Assembly: GCA_005885115.1 (NCBI GenBank)
Contig: VAXX01000052.1
Span: 1-9,540, forward strand
From: Actinomycetota bacterium
GTDB taxonomy: Bacteria > Actinomycetota > Actinomycetes > Mycobacteriales > Micromonosporaceae
DNA length: 9,540 nucleotides
Direction of reading: 5' to 3'
In this document: positions 1 through 5,873 of the stretch, one piece after another
How positions within the stretch are numbered: the first letter of the stretch is position 1
Layout of the letters: every line of letters starts with the position of its first letter
Translations under genes and position numbers: made by a program
Notes under the pieces: model-generated
What the model saw: only the letters and a program-made list of their open reading frames with translations
Database searches by the model: none
Told to the model about the DNA's origin: nothing

Positions 1-593
1 GGACCGTCGTACCCGCGGCCGAGGATCCCGACGTCGACGGCAACCCGCTGTACGGCGTCGCCGCGCTGTCCGCCACGAACGTCTGGGCGGTCGGCGGCCG
101 GGCGAAGGACTTCGTCCATCCGCTCGTCGAGCACTGGGACGGGCACACCTGGCGGCTCGTCGCCGTACCGGACCTGCCGTCCGGGGTCGCCGACGACACC
201 GCGCTGCACGCGATCAGCGCGCGGTCGGCCAGCGACATCTGGGCCGTCGGCGGCGGCGGGCTGATCCTGCACTGGGACGGACACGCGTGGAAGGCCGTAC
301 CCGCGCACCTGCCCGCGTTCGACCCGGGGTCGGGGCTCGCCCTGGCCGCGGTGGTCGCTCACGGACCCAGGGACGCCTGGGCGGTCGGCTACACCGCCCA
401 GGGGACTCCCAGCCGGACCCTGACCGCGCACTGGGACGGGATCCGCTGGACCGCCGTACCCGGTCCCAACCCCGGCTCGTCGAGCAACGCGCTGGTCGGT
501 GTGAGCACCACGCCGACCGGTCGGACGATCGCGGTCGGCTGGCGTAGCGACGGTGGCACACTGGCTCCGCTGATCGCCCGTACCGGCGGGTGA
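1..593 (+). CDS. WAVG-repeat (beta-propeller-like) protein, 3' end
   Basis: Only the C-terminal 196 residues are visible; the frame is open at the left edge (first full codon at base 3) and ends in TGA at 591-593. The protein is built of repeats of about 45-50 residues. Each has a conserved W-A-V-G strand (encoded near 84, 240 and 379, with a degenerate AVGW near 530) followed by an H-W-D-G-x-x-W segment (EHWDGHTW, LHWDGHAW, AHWDGIRW). This pattern is common in actinobacterial secreted or surface-attached proteins and probably forms a beta-propeller-like fold. The start, any signal peptide and any N-terminal domain lie outside the window, so no function can be assigned. The gene is convergent with the LuxR-type regulator and separated from it by a hairpin. 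I am sure of the reading frame and repeat class, but not of the role. Confidence 0.85.
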   Translation, partial: TVVPAAEDPDVDGNPLYGVAALSATNVWAVGGRAKDFVHPLVEHWDGHTWRLVAVPDLPSGVADDTALHAISARSASDIWAVGGGGLILHWDGHAWKAVPAHLPAFDPGSGLALAAVVAHGPRDAWAVGYTAQGTPSRTLTAHWDGIRWTAVPGPNPGSSSNALVGVSTTPTGRTIAVGWRSDGGTLAPLIARTGG

Positions 594-611
594 CCCGCCG
601 ACCCGCCCGGC

Positions 612-648
612 GTACCGGGCCTCCCGAACCACCTGGGCGGCCCGGTAC
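612..648. terminator. Bidirectional hairpin terminator between convergent genes
   Basis: GTACCGGGCC (612-621) pairs perfectly with GGCCCGGTAC (639-648). After a single mismatch the stem continues with CCC (623-625) against GGG (635-637), leaving a 9-base loop. It fills the 58-base gap between the stop codons of two convergent genes, where a shared terminator is expected. There is no T tract on either strand, which is usual for high-GC actinobacteria. Confidence 0.7.
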
Positions 649-651
649 CCG

Positions 652-1653
652 TCAGCGTTGGGGCAGGCGCAGGTGCCGCACGGCCCACAGCGCCGCCTCG
701 GTCCGGGACGCCGAGCGGGTCTTGCGCAGCAGGTTGGAGACGTGCACGCCGACGGTACGGATCGAGATGGACAGGGTCCGGGCGACCTGCTTGTTGGACA
801 TGCCCGAGGCCAGGCAGCGCAGCACTTCGACCTCACGGGCGGTCAGCTCGGGCGCGGCTGGCGGGGCGGCCATCCGCAGGTGCCCGGGCAGCGGCTCGCG
901 GACCAGCGCCGTCGGATCGCCCCGGCCCGCCGTGGCGAGAAGTTCGGTCAGCCAGTACGGGTTGCCGCCGGTCCGTTCGTACACCGCGTCCACGACCTGG
1001 GCCGGTACCTCGGGGTAGACCTGAGCGAGTACCGCGTCGACGGCCGCCCGGTCGAACGGGCCGAGATGCTGGCGTACCGCGCCCGGTGCGCCGGTGAGCC
1101 GGGCCAGGGTACGGGCGGTCAGCTCGGGCGCCACCGACTCCTCCGCCGGACGGCTGGTCACCAGCAGGAGCGCCGGCAGGTCCGGCGCCAGGGCCAGCTC
1201 GCCGACCAGGTTCAGGCTCGCCGGGTCCAGCGCGTGCAGGTCCTCCACGACGATCACCGCGGGTTCGGTGCCGGTCAGCGCCCGGACCGTGCGTACGGCC
1301 AGCCGGAGCAGGGTTCCGGGCGCGTACCGTTCCCGGGGCGCGTCGGGATGCTGGGCCAGCCAGGCCAGGGCGTCGGCCGGTACCGGCAGCCCGGTGAGGT
1401 CCCGCCCGGACAGCATCCCGGCCAGCCAGTCGTACGGCGCCGGACTGTGTACCCGGGCCCGACCGGCGAGGACGGTCGCCGGTGGCGGGCTCGCCGACTC
1501 CAGCGCGCTTGCCACCAGCAGGCTCTTGCCCAGCCCCGCGCCGCCGGTGATCACGACCGTACGCGCGGCCGGCGCGCCGGCCACCACCCGCGACCACGCG
1601 TCGCCCAGCTCCACCAGCTCGGCGCCGCGTCCAACCATGGCCACCGGCCTCAT
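652..1653 (-). CDS. LuxR-family transcriptional regulator with AAA-type ATPase domain (short LAL type)
   Basis: 333 residues. The N-terminal half is a P-loop ATPase: Walker A GGAGLGKS at residues 37-44 and a Walker B-like strand AVIVVED at 132-138. The C-terminal 64 residues are a LuxR/GerE helix-turn-helix beginning LTAREVEVLRCLASGMSNKQ at residue 270, with the typical S-x-R-T-V-x-V-H-V recognition helix. Classical LAL regulators are around 900 residues and carry a long TPR-like region between ATPase and HTH; here that region is almost absent. The ATG at 1651-1653 is chosen because a TAGGGT -10-like box lies 6 bases upstream, fitting a leaderless transcript; the in-frame ATG five codons later (1636-1638) is the alternative. 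The gene diverges from the PP2C phosphatase gene. Target genes and inducer are unknown. Confidence 0.88.
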   Translation of the reverse strand: MRPVAMVGRGAELVELGDAWSRVVAGAPAARTVVITGGAGLGKSLLVASALESASPPPATVLAGRARVHSPAPYDWLAGMLSGRDLTGLPVPADALAWLAQHPDAPRERYAPGTLLRLAVRTVRALTGTEPAVIVVEDLHALDPASLNLVGELALAPDLPALLLVTSRPAEESVAPELTARTLARLTGAPGAVRQHLGPFDRAAVDAVLAQVYPEVPAQVVDAVYERTGGNPYWLTELLATAGRGDPTALVREPLPGHLRMAAPPAAPELTAREVEVLRCLASGMSNKQVARTLSISIRTVGVHVSNLLRKTRSASRTEAALWAVRHLRLPQR

Positions 1654-1659
1654 GGCCCA

Positions 1660-1680
1660 ACCCTACGCAGTACTGCGTAG
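1660..1680 (-). promoter_or_regulatory. Perfect 18-bp palindrome with overlapping -10-like box in a divergent promoter region
   Basis: CTACGCAGTACTGCGTAG at 1663-1680 is a perfect 18-bp palindrome with no spacer. It lies between the start of the luxR-type gene (1653, minus) and that of the phosphatase gene (1715, plus). On the minus strand TAGGGT (1660-1665) overlaps its edge and sits 6 bases from the regulator's ATG, the spacing of a leaderless -10 element; I see no good -35 box. An operator bound by a dimeric repressor is the natural reading. LuxR-type proteins usually bind less perfect sites, so the binder may be a TetR- or PadR-like protein encoded elsewhere. That last point is inference. 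Confidence 0.55.
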
Positions 1681-1714
1681 TGACAGCCGGCGTTGTTCTT
1701 GGCAGGCTGCGTTC

Positions 1715-2485
1715 ATGAGCTTCGTGCTTCGTGCGGCGGCGGTCACCGACCTCGGGCTGGTCCGGTCGAACAACGAGGACGCCGGCTACGCCGGTCGGCG
1801 GTTGGTCGCGGTGGCCGACGGCATCGGGGGCGCGCCGGCGGGGGAGTTGGCCAGCGACATCGCCATCCGCGCGCTGGCCGACCTGGACCGGGGGCCGGAG
1901 CCGGCGTCGCCGCTGGCCGCGCTGACCGCCGCCGTGGCCGCCGCGAACCGCGAGATCGGCGACTCCACCGCCGGGGACATCACCCGCCAGGGCATGGGTA
2001 CGACCGTCACCGCGCTCCTGCTCGTCGGTGACCAGCTCGCCCTGCTGCACGTCGGGGACTCGCGGGCGTACCTGCTGCGCGGCGGTCAGCTCAGCCGGCT
2101 CACCCGCGACGACACGTTCGTGCAGGCGCTGGTGGACAGCGGGATGATCAGCGCCGCCGACGCCCGGTCACATCCGCAGCGCTCGATCATCACCCAGGCC
2201 GTCCAGGGCGGCGACTTCGAGCCCACCGGGGCGCTGCTCACTCCGGTACCGGGCGACCGGTACCTGCTGTGCAGCGACGGGCTGTCCGACTACGTGGACG
2301 ACGACGTCCTCGGGGCAACGCTGGTCCGGTACCCCGACCGGCAGGGCTGCGCGCAGGAGCTGGTCCGGTTGGCGTTGCGGGCCGGCGCCCCGGACAACGT
2401 CACCGTGGTGGTCTGCGACCTGGTGCCGGCCGAGGTCGCGGCCGGCCCGGGGGTCGGGGACTTCCTCGACGCGGCCGCCGGATGA
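1715..2485 (+). CDS. PP2C-family serine/threonine protein phosphatase (PstP-like, soluble)
   Basis: 256 residues forming one PP2C domain that dephosphorylates phospho-Ser/Thr proteins using two or three Mn/Mg ions. The motifs appear in family order: TDLGLVRSNNED (11-22), VADGIGG (33-39, metal ligand D35), GMGTT (93-97), HVGDSRAY (112-119, D115), LLCSDGLSD (184-192, D188) and PDN (226-228, D227). These four Asp residues correspond to D38, D118, D191 and D229 of mycobacterial PstP, so the active site is intact. Unlike PstP there is no transmembrane helix or extracellular domain; the protein stops about 30 residues after the catalytic core and should be cytoplasmic. The ATG at 1715 is chosen because homology starts immediately there; the upstream GGCAGG is only a weak ribosome binding site. 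No kinase, rodA or pbp gene is adjacent, so this is probably a paralogue rather than the cell-division PstP. Confidence 0.93.
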   Translation: MSFVLRAAAVTDLGLVRSNNEDAGYAGRRLVAVADGIGGAPAGELASDIAIRALADLDRGPEPASPLAALTAAVAAANREIGDSTAGDITRQGMGTTVTALLLVGDQLALLHVGDSRAYLLRGGQLSRLTRDDTFVQALVDSGMISAADARSHPQRSIITQAVQGGDFEPTGALLTPVPGDRYLLCSDGLSDYVDDDVLGATLVRYPDRQGCAQELVRLALRAGAPDNVTVVVCDLVPAEVAAGPGVGDFLDAAAG

Positions 2486-2496
2486 CGATCGGCGGC
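2474..2496 (+). terminator. Weak hairpin at the end of the phosphatase gene
   Basis: GCCGCCG (2474-2480) pairs with CGGCGGC (2490-2496) around a 9-base loop that contains the phosphatase stop codon (TGA, 2483-2485). A 7-bp all-GC stem at a gene end could terminate or protect the transcript. In DNA this GC-rich such stems arise easily by chance. Confidence 0.3.
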
Positions 2497-2500
2497 GGGC

Positions 2501-2547
2501 CGGCGGTCAGGGCGGCGGTCAGGGCGGCGGTCAGGGCGGCGGTCAGG
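2501..2547. repeat. 12-bp tandem repeat, about four copies
   Basis: The unit CGGCGGTCAGGG repeats with an exact 12-base period for 47 bases (3.9 copies). It fills the gap between the convergent phosphatase and methyltransferase genes and runs into the end of the latter. On the minus strand each unit contributes a TGA at the same phase (2543-2545, 2531-2533, 2519-2521, 2507-2509). The methyltransferase therefore stops in the first of these and is followed by three more in-frame stops. Confidence 0.9.
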
Positions 2548-3190
2548 ACAGCCGCCATACGGTCACCCGCTTGACGTCCGCGTCCTCCAGCGCCCGGACC
2601 ACCGGTACCTCGTGCTCGGCCACCTCGGTGAGGCGGTGCCTGGGCAGGTACGCCCGGCCGGGGTCGCCGACGAGCACCTCGGCCCCGCCGGCCCGGGCCC
2701 GGTCGAGGAACCCGAGTACCCGGGCGGCGAAGTCCCGGCTGTAGAACACGTCCCCGGCCAGGACCACCTCGGCACCATCGGGCTCCCCGTCGAGCAGGTC
2801 ACCCTCGCGTACCGTCACCGGTACCCCGTTGGCCTGCGCGTTGAGTTCGATCGCGGCGGCCGCGTACCCGTCGATCTCGTTCGCGGTCACGCCGGCCGCA
2901 CCGGACCGCGCGGCCGCCACGGCGACCAGCCCGGACCCTGCGGCCAGGTCCAGCACCCGCCGGCCGGCCACGACCTCGGGGTGGTCCAGGACGTGCCGGG
3001 CCAGCGCCTGACCGCCGGCCCAGGGGAAGGCCCAGAACGGCGGTGCGGCGACCGGTACGCCCAGCCTGCGTTCGGTCTCCTCCCACAGCCCGAAGGCGTC
3101 CGCGGCCAGGTGCAGCCGCAGTTCCGGCAGGAACGGCGGTACGCCCAGCGTGGTGTGGGCCCGGACGAACTCGGCTGCGGAGGCTTCCAT
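2543..3190 (-). CDS. Class I SAM-dependent methyltransferase, ETFB/protein-lysine methylase-like
   Basis: 215 residues. A Rossmann methyltransferase core carries motif I VLDLAAGSG (79-87), an acidic SAM-ribose position in NEID (104-107), DLL (131-133) and a post-II motif AGDVFY (145-150). The preceding PPFWAFPWAGG (50-60) and the C-terminal TVWRL are typical of the family often annotated as 'predicted nicotinamide N-methyase'. This family includes the ETF-beta lysine methyltransferase and PrmA-like protein methylases. The substrate is therefore probably a protein side chain, but which one cannot be told. The gene follows the Clp_N gene on the same strand after 38 bases and may be the third cistron of that operon. 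No strong ribosome binding site precedes the ATG. Its stop codon lies inside the 12-bp tandem repeat. Confidence 0.88.
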   Translation of the reverse strand: MEASAAEFVRAHTTLGVPPFLPELRLHLAADAFGLWEETERRLGVPVAAPPFWAFPWAGGQALARHVLDHPEVVAGRRVLDLAAGSGLVAVAAARSGAAGVTANEIDGYAAAAIELNAQANGVPVTVREGDLLDGEPDGAEVVLAGDVFYSRDFAARVLGFLDRARAGGAEVLVGDPGRAYLPRHRLTEVAEHEVPVVRALEDADVKRVTVWRLS

Positions 3191-3228
3191 GTCCGGCCGA
3201 TGCTATCCCGGCGCCGGGGCGCACCGGT

Positions 3229-3831
3229 CTACGCGGCCTCGTCCAGGACGGCGAGGGTACGCGCCCGCAGATCGTCCAGGGACAGTCCGGCCTCGGTGAT
3301 GAGTACGCTCGCCAGGCCGTGGCCTTCGCGCAGCAGCCCGAGCAGGAGGTGCTCCGTCCCGATGTACCGCTGCCCGCGCCGGACCGCTTCGCGGACCGCG
3401 AGCTCCAGGACCTTCTTCGCCCGGGCGGTGAACGGGACCCGACCGGGCTGCTTCCCGCGCCGGTGCAGCAGACCACGACGGGCCGGGACACCGGGGAAGT
3501 CGAGCGCGCCGGGGCCGAACACCTCCTCGATCTTCGCGCGTACCGCCGGCAGGTCGATCCCGATGGCCTGGAGCGCCTCGGCGTCCTCGTCGCCGAGCGC
3601 GGCCACCCCGAGTACCGCCTCGCCGCCGCCGACCATCCGCCGTACCTCGGTCCGGACCCGGTCCCGGTCCAGCCCGGCGCCGCTGAGCACCGTGTACGCC
3701 GTCCCGCCCTCGGGTTTGAGCAGCGCGAGCAGCAGGTGCTCGGTGCCGATGTACCGGTGCCCGAGCCGTATCGCCTCCTCGCGCGCCTGTACGACCACCG
3801 CGCGCGCATTCTTCGTGAACCGCTCGAGCAT
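3229..3831 (-). CDS. Stand-alone double Clp_N domain protein (ClpC/ClpA N-domain-like, no ATPase)
   Basis: 200 residues containing two Clp repeat (Clp_N) units and nothing else. Repeat 1 begins FTKNARAVVV (5-14) and contains LGHRYIGTEHLLLALL (23-38). Repeat 2 begins FTARAKKVLE (134-143) and contains RGQRYIGTEHLLLGLL (152-167). The linker has the usual IGIDLPAVRAKIEEVFG segment (90-106). In ClpC and ClpA this domain docks adaptors and substrates onto the AAA+ unfoldase. Here both ATPase modules are missing, as expected for a stand-alone adaptor, decoy or partner protein rather than a protease subunit. The ATG (3829-3831) directly abuts the TGA of the upstream HTH gene, and a GAGGAC ribosome binding site lies within that gene's end, so translation is probably coupled. 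Function beyond the fold is not known; a role with the neighbouring HTH protein is inferred from the coupling. Confidence 0.92.
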   Translation of the reverse strand: MLERFTKNARAVVVQAREEAIRLGHRYIGTEHLLLALLKPEGGTAYTVLSGAGLDRDRVRTEVRRMVGGGEAVLGVAALGDEDAEALQAIGIDLPAVRAKIEEVFGPGALDFPGVPARRGLLHRRGKQPGRVPFTARAKKVLELAVREAVRRGQRYIGTEHLLLGLLREGHGLASVLITEAGLSLDDLRARTLAVLDEAA

Positions 3832-4068
3832 TCAGTCCTCCCCGGTCCCGGCCACCGGCCCGCGGCCGGCGTGCTTCTTGTGTACCGCCTGCTTGCTCAC
3901 GCCCAGCGCGTCCGCGATCTCCTGCCAGGACCAGCCCTGCCGTCGCGCGTTGGCCACCTGCAGTGTCTCCAGCGTCTCCAGCAACCGGCGCAGCGCCAGG
4001 ACCGCGCGCAGCCCCACCCGCGCGTCGGTACTGCCGGCCGCGGCCGCCAACTCCGTCGCCTCGCTCAT
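3832..4068 (-). CDS. Small helix-turn-helix DNA-binding protein
   Basis: 78 residues, with a helical N-terminal region (LRAVLALRRLLETLETLQV, 20-38) and a helix-turn-helix WSWQEIADALGVSKQAVHKK (46-65) resembling sigma-factor region 4 or MarR/Xre-like readers. No ligand domain is present. The ATG at 4066-4068 is preferred over the ATG at 4132-4134, because the -10 box TCTAAT ends 7 bases before it and because the longer version would read through both promoter boxes. The stop codon is immediately followed by the start of the Clp_N gene. Two copies of an inverted repeat overlie its own promoter, suggesting autoregulation. The pairing suggests that the Clp_N protein controls, or is controlled by, this regulator; that is inference. 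Confidence 0.85.
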   Translation of the reverse strand: MSEATELAAAAGSTDARVGLRAVLALRRLLETLETLQVANARRQGWSWQEIADALGVSKQAVHKKHAGRGPVAGTGED

Positions 4069-4071
4069 GCC

Positions 4072-4087
4072 GTCAATTAGAGTTGAC
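4072..4087. promoter_or_regulatory. Inverted-repeat operator, copy 1 (over the -10 box)
   Basis: GTCAATTAGAGTTGAC has 5-bp arms GTCAA/TTGAC around a 6-base centre. It covers the TCTAAT -10 box (4076-4081, minus strand) of the HTH-Clp_N operon. It matches copy 2 in length and arms, differing by one base in the GTCAAY arm and in the 4-base centre. A protein bound here would block the promoter. Confidence 0.65.
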
Positions 4088-4104
4088 GGACGGCAGCGTG
4101 TCAA
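4076..4104 (-). promoter_or_regulatory. Sigma-70-type promoter of the HTH-Clp_N operon, leaderless
   Basis: On the minus strand a consensus -35 box TTGACA (4099-4104) is followed by a 17-base spacer (4082-4098) and TCTAAT (4076-4081, five of six -10 consensus bases). The ATG of the HTH gene begins 7 bases past the -10 box, so transcription should start at or next to its A. This gives a leaderless mRNA, a common arrangement in actinobacteria. There is no ribosome binding site, which agrees. Confidence 0.75.
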
Positions 4105-4115
4105 CCCCAGTTGAC
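4100..4115. promoter_or_regulatory. Inverted-repeat operator, copy 2 (over the -35 box)
   Basis: GTCAACCCCAGTTGAC has perfect 6-bp arms GTCAAC/GTTGAC around 4 bases. It overlaps the -35 box of the HTH-Clp_N operon and starts 28 bases from copy 1. Paired sites of the same sequence at both promoter boxes strongly suggest specific repression, most simply by the HTH protein itself. The site is also 27 bases from the GTG start of the divergent phosphoesterase pseudogene, so it could once have served both directions. Confidence 0.7.
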
Positions 4116-4141
4116 GACATCGGAGAGCGGACAATGGCCCG

Positions 4142-5034
4142 GTGCGCCACCGTCGTCGGGCCTGCTGGCTGCTGACCGCCGTTCTCGTCCTGACCGGCTG
4201 CTCCGCGAAGCCGACCGCGCATCAGGCGGCGCATCCGGTCGCGCCTCGGGTCGCCTCGGCGCCCGCCCAGGTCAGCGCGACGCCAGAGCCGAGCATCCCG
4301 GCCGCACCCTCGACACCGGCGCCGGGCGTACCCGGGTTCGACCACGTCGTCGTGGCGGTCTTCGAGAACCACGGCTACGCCTGCTGACCGACTCGCACGG
4401 CGTGACCCATCCCAGCCAGCCCAACTACCTGGCCCTGTTCGCCGGCTCGACCGAGGCGGTGACCGACGACGGCTGCCCGCGCGACTTCGCCGGTACCGCC
4501 AACCTGGGCAGCCAACTGCTCCAGGCCGGGCGTACCTTCGCCGGGTACTCCGAGGGCCTGCCGGGCACCGGATACCGGGGCTGCGCCGGCGGCGACGGGT
4601 ACGCCCGCAAGCACAACCCGTGGGTGGACTTCACCGCCCTGCCGGCCGGCGTGAACCGCCCGTACCCCGACTTCCCGGCCGACTTCGGCCAGCTCCCTTC
4701 GGTCAGCTTCGTCGTCCCGAACCTGTGCGACGACATGCACGACTGCCCGGTGTCCACCGGCGACGGTTGGGCCGCGGCGCACCTGGACGGGTACGCGCAC
4801 TGGGCCGGTACGCACAACAGCCTGTTGATCGTCACGTGGGACGAGGACGAGGGCACCGGCGCCTCGACCGGTGGGCACATCCCGACCATCCTGGCCGGCG
4901 CGCACCTGCCCCCGGGCCGGTACGCCGGCGCGGTCGACCACTACCGGATCCTGCGTACCGTGGAGGCCGCCTTCGGGCTGCCGGGGCTCGGCGCCGCCGC
5001 GGCCCGCGACCCGATCGAGGGGATCTGGAACTAG
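4142..5034 (+). pseudogene. Secreted phosphoesterase/acid phosphatase (alkaline-phosphatase superfamily), internal deletion and frameshift
   Basis: Two frames together make one protein. Piece 1 (GTG 4142, TGA 4385-4387) has a lipoprotein signal with lipobox LTGC (C20), a Pro/Ala-rich linker and the family start FDHVVVAVFENHGYA. Piece 2, in the next frame from about 4381 to TAG 5032-5034, continues with TDSHGVTHPSQPNYLALFAG (HPSQPN is the likely nucleophile site). It then has SFVVPNLCDDMHDCP, LLIVTWDEDEG, GHIPTI and the terminal IEGIW. About 20 codons expected between the pieces (a Q-I-I-G-x-x-x-A-P-Y-x-N-x-L-A-like segment) are absent, so the damage is a deletion not divisible by three rather than a single slipped base. 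The ribosome-binding-like GGAGAG (4122-4127) is well spaced for an ATG at 4134 that is out of frame, and is 14 bases from the GTG. An assembly error across a GC-rich hairpin is the main alternative. Confidence 0.8.
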
Positions 5035-5040
5035 CCCGAC

Positions 5041-5844
5041 TCAGGCGCCGGCGGCGGTGACGATCGCGTCGGTGGCGAAGCCGAGCAGGAGCCCCGCGAG
5101 CAGGCCCCAGGTCGTGACGCTCTTCGCGTTGAACTTGCGTCCCACCGCGAGCAGCTCGATGACCACGTACAGGATGGAGCCGGCGGCCAGCGACAGGAAC
5201 GCGACGCTGAGCGTCTCGTCGGTGAACCGTTGCCCGATCAGCGTACCGACGAAGGTGGGGCCGCCACCGATGAGCCCGAGCAGGCCCAGGTGCGACCAGG
5301 ACAGGCGGGTACCGGCGGCGGCCGCCGGCGCCACGATGCCGAAGCCTTCGGTGCCGTTGTGCAGCCCGAACCCGATGACCAGCAGCAGCGCGAGGCTCAG
5401 CTCCCCGGTGGCCGCGGAACTGCCGATGGCCAGCCCTTCGGCGAAGTTGTGCAGGCCGATACCGACCGCGATGAGCAGGGCGAGGTGCGCGGCGGGGTGC
5501 CGCCAGCCGGCCGCCGTGTCGGGCGGTCCGCCGTACGCCTTGGCCCGGCGGGCCACCCACCGGTCGAAGTACACCAGGCCGACCAGGCCCAGGCCGGTAC
5601 CGCCGGCGAGGACGAGCCCCTCGCGCAGCGCCGGCCCGTACCGCCGGTCCTTGATGGCGCCGTTGACCGGCTCCCACGCGTGCGCCAGGACGTCCCAGAG
5701 CAGGAACACCAGGATCCCGATCGCCAGCGAGTTGAGCAGGGCCCGGGTCCGCGGCATCGGCGCGCGGAGGCGGCCGATCGGTAGGCCGACGAAGATCGTG
5801 CATCCGGCGATGGCGCCCATGAGCGCAACCCTGGCAGCAGACAC
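5041..5844 (-). CDS. ZIP-family divalent metal transporter
   Basis: 267 residues, mostly hydrophobic, with about eight predicted membrane helices. The two hallmark metal-site helices are present: GIGLHNFAEGLAIGSS (128-143; H132, N133, E136) and GFGLHNGTEGFGI (158-170; H162, N163, E166). Both are the HN-x-x-EG motif of ZIP proteins, which carry Zn, Fe or Mn into the cytoplasm. A charged stretch (residues 95-118) separates the N-terminal helices from the metal-site helices, as in bacterial GufA-type ZIPs. The GTG start at 5842-5844 is supported by GAGGAG 7 bases upstream (5850-5855). An IdeR/DtxR-like box lies in its promoter region, which points to iron- or manganese-dependent control and perhaps to iron as cargo. 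Its 3' end is 6 bases from the convergent pseudogene, leaving no room for a terminator. Confidence 0.92.
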   Translation of the reverse strand: MSAARVALMGAIAGCTIFVGLPIGRLRAPMPRTRALLNSLAIGILVFLLWDVLAHAWEPVNGAIKDRRYGPALREGLVLAGGTGLGLVGLVYFDRWVARRAKAYGGPPDTAAGWRHPAAHLALLIAVGIGLHNFAEGLAIGSSAATGELSLALLLVIGFGLHNGTEGFGIVAPAAAAGTRLSWSHLGLLGLIGGGPTFVGTLIGQRFTDETLSVAFLSLAAGSILYVVIELLAVGRKFNAKSVTTWGLLAGLLLGFATDAIVTAAGA

Positions 5845-5873
5845 GCGTACTCCTCGGCATCGGAAACCCGCAG

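Noticed and set aside
833..2050. Long minus-strand open frame across the regulator and phosphatase genes
   Set aside because: It is a shadow frame of two well-recognised genes; its sequence is low-complexity Arg/Gly/Ala with no domain.
4132..4134. Upstream ATG for the HTH gene giving a 100-residue protein
   Set aside because: The extra 22 residues would be encoded across both operators and the -35 and -10 boxes; the ATG at 4068 fits the promoter.
4169..4390. 10-bp direct repeat CTGCTGACCG at 4169-4178 and 4381-4390 as a cause of the pseudogene deletion
   Set aside because: A deletion between these copies would have removed the whole interval including the intact N-terminal part; it does not explain a missing piece near 4380.
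4375..4390. Programmed ribosomal frameshift joining the two phosphoesterase pieces
   Set aside because: No slippery run is present and about 20 conserved codons are missing, so a shift alone would not restore the protein.
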